Origin: CAZLFQ01 sp964625465
GTDB taxonomy: Bacteria > Pseudomonadota > Alphaproteobacteria > Rickettsiales > Midichloriaceae
NCBI GenBank assembly: GCA_964625465.1
Contig: CAZVFD010000033.1
Span: forward strand, 1 to 16,664
Direction: 5' to 3'
DNA length: 16,664 bases
This document shows, piece after piece, positions 14,913 through 16,664 of the stretch (position 1 is the first letter of the stretch; each line of letters opens with the position of its first letter). The position numbers were made by a program, and so were the translations under genes. A model generated the notes under the pieces. It did no database searches, was not told the DNA's origin, and saw nothing but the letters and a program-made list of their open reading frames with translations.

Positions 14913-16460
14913 CTACTCACGACCGTTATTGCTTTGTCCATGAACTCTAAGAGTTCCACCCGACCTATACATAGTTTCATATGCTTGCCCAGCATGTTTT
15001 ACCTTCGCGTTTACAGGAACAGTATTTGTGCTCACTGCTACATCACCTTCAGGACATTGCACAAAGAAATTCTTAGCTGCTTCTGTAACAAATTCAAATA
15101 CTAACTTTTTAACATTCAGGCTGGCAATATGTTGATTAAATTCAGAGAATTGCTCTATTTTATCAAGATGCTTGTGCACAAACCCACCTGCTGCAGATAA
15201 GGTATCGAAGAAAGTTTGATTGTATTTTTTGCCGAATCCTAACGAGAACATCATAAATTGGTCATTTTGTCTTCTTAGGTTTAGTGAAGCATCTTGAACT
15301 TCCTGAGCTGTTTTTTTCTTTTCTGTATCGCGACCATCTGTGAATACAACTAAAGTTGAGCTCTGTTGCTGACTATGCAATGCCTTTATAGCGTCGTACA
15401 TAGCTCCGTGTAAATCTGTACGCTGCTTAGCTTCTAAACTGTCTATAAAATCGTATAAATCATCTAAATCATTTGAGTCTGAAGTTGTGAAAGTTTGGCT
15501 GTTTGAAAAATCATTAAATGATGTAAGTGTTATTGTCCATTCTTTAGAAGACGCTGTAATTTTCTGAAGAGTTTCTTTTATTTTCTTTTTATATTCCTCA
15601 AAATTTTCCTTCATGCTTGAGCTAACATCAAGCAGCATATGTAAATTCAAAGAAGCTGGGTTTGAGTTTTCAGTTTGTCTTTCTTTAAACATAACTGGAC
15701 GAAGCTCACCATTTTCTTCTTTAAATATTAAGTTACTACTTAGTGCATCATGTACAAAACGTAACAAAGCATCTTTCTTCAAGGTAAATCTACCTTGTTG
15801 CGCAGTAGATGCTGCAATAACAGGTGAACCACCCATTCCAACTCCATGTTGGTTCTGCATGAATGCTTGCAAGAATCCATAATTAAAAACCACATTAGCT
15901 GAAGTTTTGCTTGTGTTTAAAATTGCAATTGCAGATTTTCCAAAATCTGCAATCTCACCAGTTATAGGTTCTTGAGAAATAGCTTTTGTATTACCATTTA
16001 AAATGGAAGCAACTAGTTCGGGGTTGCTCAATGCTGATTGCATAAGTTCATACGTAGTTAAGGCTCTTTTTAAACGTATTGGGCTTGCTTCTGATACTGC
16101 TAAAGTTGCAGTGCGATACAATGGATTATCTAATAAAGTTGTAGGATCGAATTCTACACTTTCAAAGAAGCCGCTTGTAAATAATTTTGCGAGAATTTCT
16201 TGCCCAGATAGATCTAATAATGTTGATCTAGGTGCTAGTGGCGGCTCAGGTATTTCAGATGGATCTAAGCCTTGCTGTAAAGCTACAATAACATTCTCTC
16301 TAATTAATTCTCTAGAAGAAAAGATGTCTGTCAATGACTGCAAATCAGAATCAGTTCCAGCTGTAAAAATCACTTCATCTTCAGTAACTTCTTCCACATG
16401 AACCGATTTATTTTTCGCAACGGTTTGTAAGAATATTTCCCATTTTTCTTGAGCTTTCAT
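14913..16460 (-). CDS. von Willebrand factor A domain protein
   Basis: A 515-residue protein from ATG 16460 (MKAQEKWEIF), preceded by GTAGG; the frame stays open to a GTG at 16547, which would give 544 residues. The N-terminal ~270 residues match no family I recognise. They are mostly soluble, with a short proline-rich stretch (SEIPEPPLAP) and a glycine-rich GVGMGGSP. The vWA domain follows at about residues 270-450, with a complete metal-ion-dependent adhesion site: DVSSS (Asp278-Ser282), the Thr of RTDLHGAM (Thr348) and the Asp of FTDGRDT (Asp375). Such domains bind protein partners through Mg2+. The opening peptide is not a clear signal peptide, so cytoplasmic or non-classical export cannot be decided. 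It is upstream of eno in the same direction, separated by 146 bp and element D, so it is probably a separate unit. Confidence 0.85.
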   Translation of the reverse strand: MKAQEKWEIFLQTVAKNKSVHVEEVTEDEVIFTAGTDSDLQSLTDIFSSRELIRENVIVALQQGLDPSEIPEPPLAPRSTLLDLSGQEILAKLFTSGFFESVEFDPTTLLDNPLYRTATLAVSEASPIRLKRALTTYELMQSALSNPELVASILNGNTKAISQEPITGEIADFGKSAIAILNTSKTSANVVFNYGFLQAFMQNQHGVGMGGSPVIAASTAQQGRFTLKKDALLRFVHDALSSNLIFKEENGELRPVMFKERQTENSNPASLNLHMLLDVSSSMKENFEEYKKKIKETLQKITASSKEWTITLTSFNDFSNSQTFTTSDSNDLDDLYDFIDSLEAKQRTDLHGAMYDAIKALHSQQQSSTLVVFTDGRDTEKKKTAQEVQDASLNLRRQNDQFMMFSLGFGKKYNQTFFDTLSAAGGFVHKHLDKIEQFSEFNQHIASLNVKKLVFEFVTEAAKNFFVQCPEGDVAVSTNTVPVNAKVKHAGQAYETMYRSGGTLRVHGQSNNGRE

Positions 16461-16585
16461 TTTGAAGTACCTACTGATAAATTGATTCGTGGGCAACATA
16501 TGCTTAGGTATAATTCTCGTCAAGAAATTAATTTGGATTTTTTTCACTTTTAAAAACCCTGTATTAATGCTAGAAATACCATACC

Positions 16586-16637
16586 GTCATGCTGAATTTA
16601 TTTCAGCATATAGATCCCGAAACAAGTTCGGGATGAC
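16586..16637. repeat. palindromic element E (GTCAT...ATGAC)
   Basis: A shorter member of the family with unrelated arm sequences. The left arm is ATGCTGAA (16589-16596), loop TTTAT, TTCAGCAT. The right arm is ATCCCGAA (16614-16621), loop ACAAG, TTCGGGAT (16627-16634). The linker is only four bases. It is upstream of the vWA gene. Confidence 0.85.
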
Positions 16638-16664
16638 AATTCATTGAACAATATAGATATGTTA

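Overview
The window is AT-rich, gene-dense DNA that looks like the chromosome of an obligately intracellular alphaproteobacterium, most likely of the order Rickettsiales. The reasons are a very large ankyrin-repeat protein, a bifunctional PutA without an N-terminal DNA-binding domain, an alphaproteobacterial HAD class IIA hydrolase of the TIGR01459 type, and several copies of a GTCAT...ATGAC palindromic element resembling those of Wolbachia and Rickettsia. An enolase gene argues against Rickettsia itself. The family cannot be fixed from sequence alone.

Left half (1-9709, mostly plus strand): the 3' part of an ankyrin-repeat gene (cut by the left edge, about 19 repeats visible), the HAD hydrolase, a minus-strand membrane protein with ankyrin-like repeats, putA, and an OatA-like acyltransferase/SGNH gene. 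The two conserved genes here (HAD, putA) each have their 3' end repeated downstream, on the far side of one accessory gene. A 44-bp exact copy of the HAD 3' end (2871-2914) recurs at 4515-4558 just before putA. A 156-bp copy of the putA 3' end (7509-7664) recurs at 9554-9709 after the acyltransferase. Of nine differences in the second pair, eight are synonymous, so both ends evolved inside working putA genes before being brought together. The simplest reading is that HAD and putA were once adjacent, and that accessory genes entered at gene 3' ends with incoming DNA that supplied a replacement gene end. This repeated architecture is the most interesting signal in the window.

Right half (9743-16547, all minus strand): an unrecognised protein with an N-terminal hydrophobic segment and two tandem cysteine-containing repeats (it contains a 10-N assembly gap), then gltX, dapF and eno, and upstream of them a von Willebrand factor A domain protein. 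Transcription runs eno > dapF > gltX with 1-nt and 4-nt overlaps, so these three form a tight operon for glycolysis/gluconeogenesis, diaminopimelate for peptidoglycan, and glutamyl-tRNA.

Five palindromic elements (2948-3013, 3033-3099, 11213-11278, 14784-14851, 16586-16637) sit between genes. Each is two hairpins between GTCAT and ATGAC, and the same hairpin arms recur in different combinations. The copy before eno contains a TTGACA and a nearby TATATG that may form the operon promoter. No tRNA, rRNA, CRISPR array, transposase or integrase was seen.
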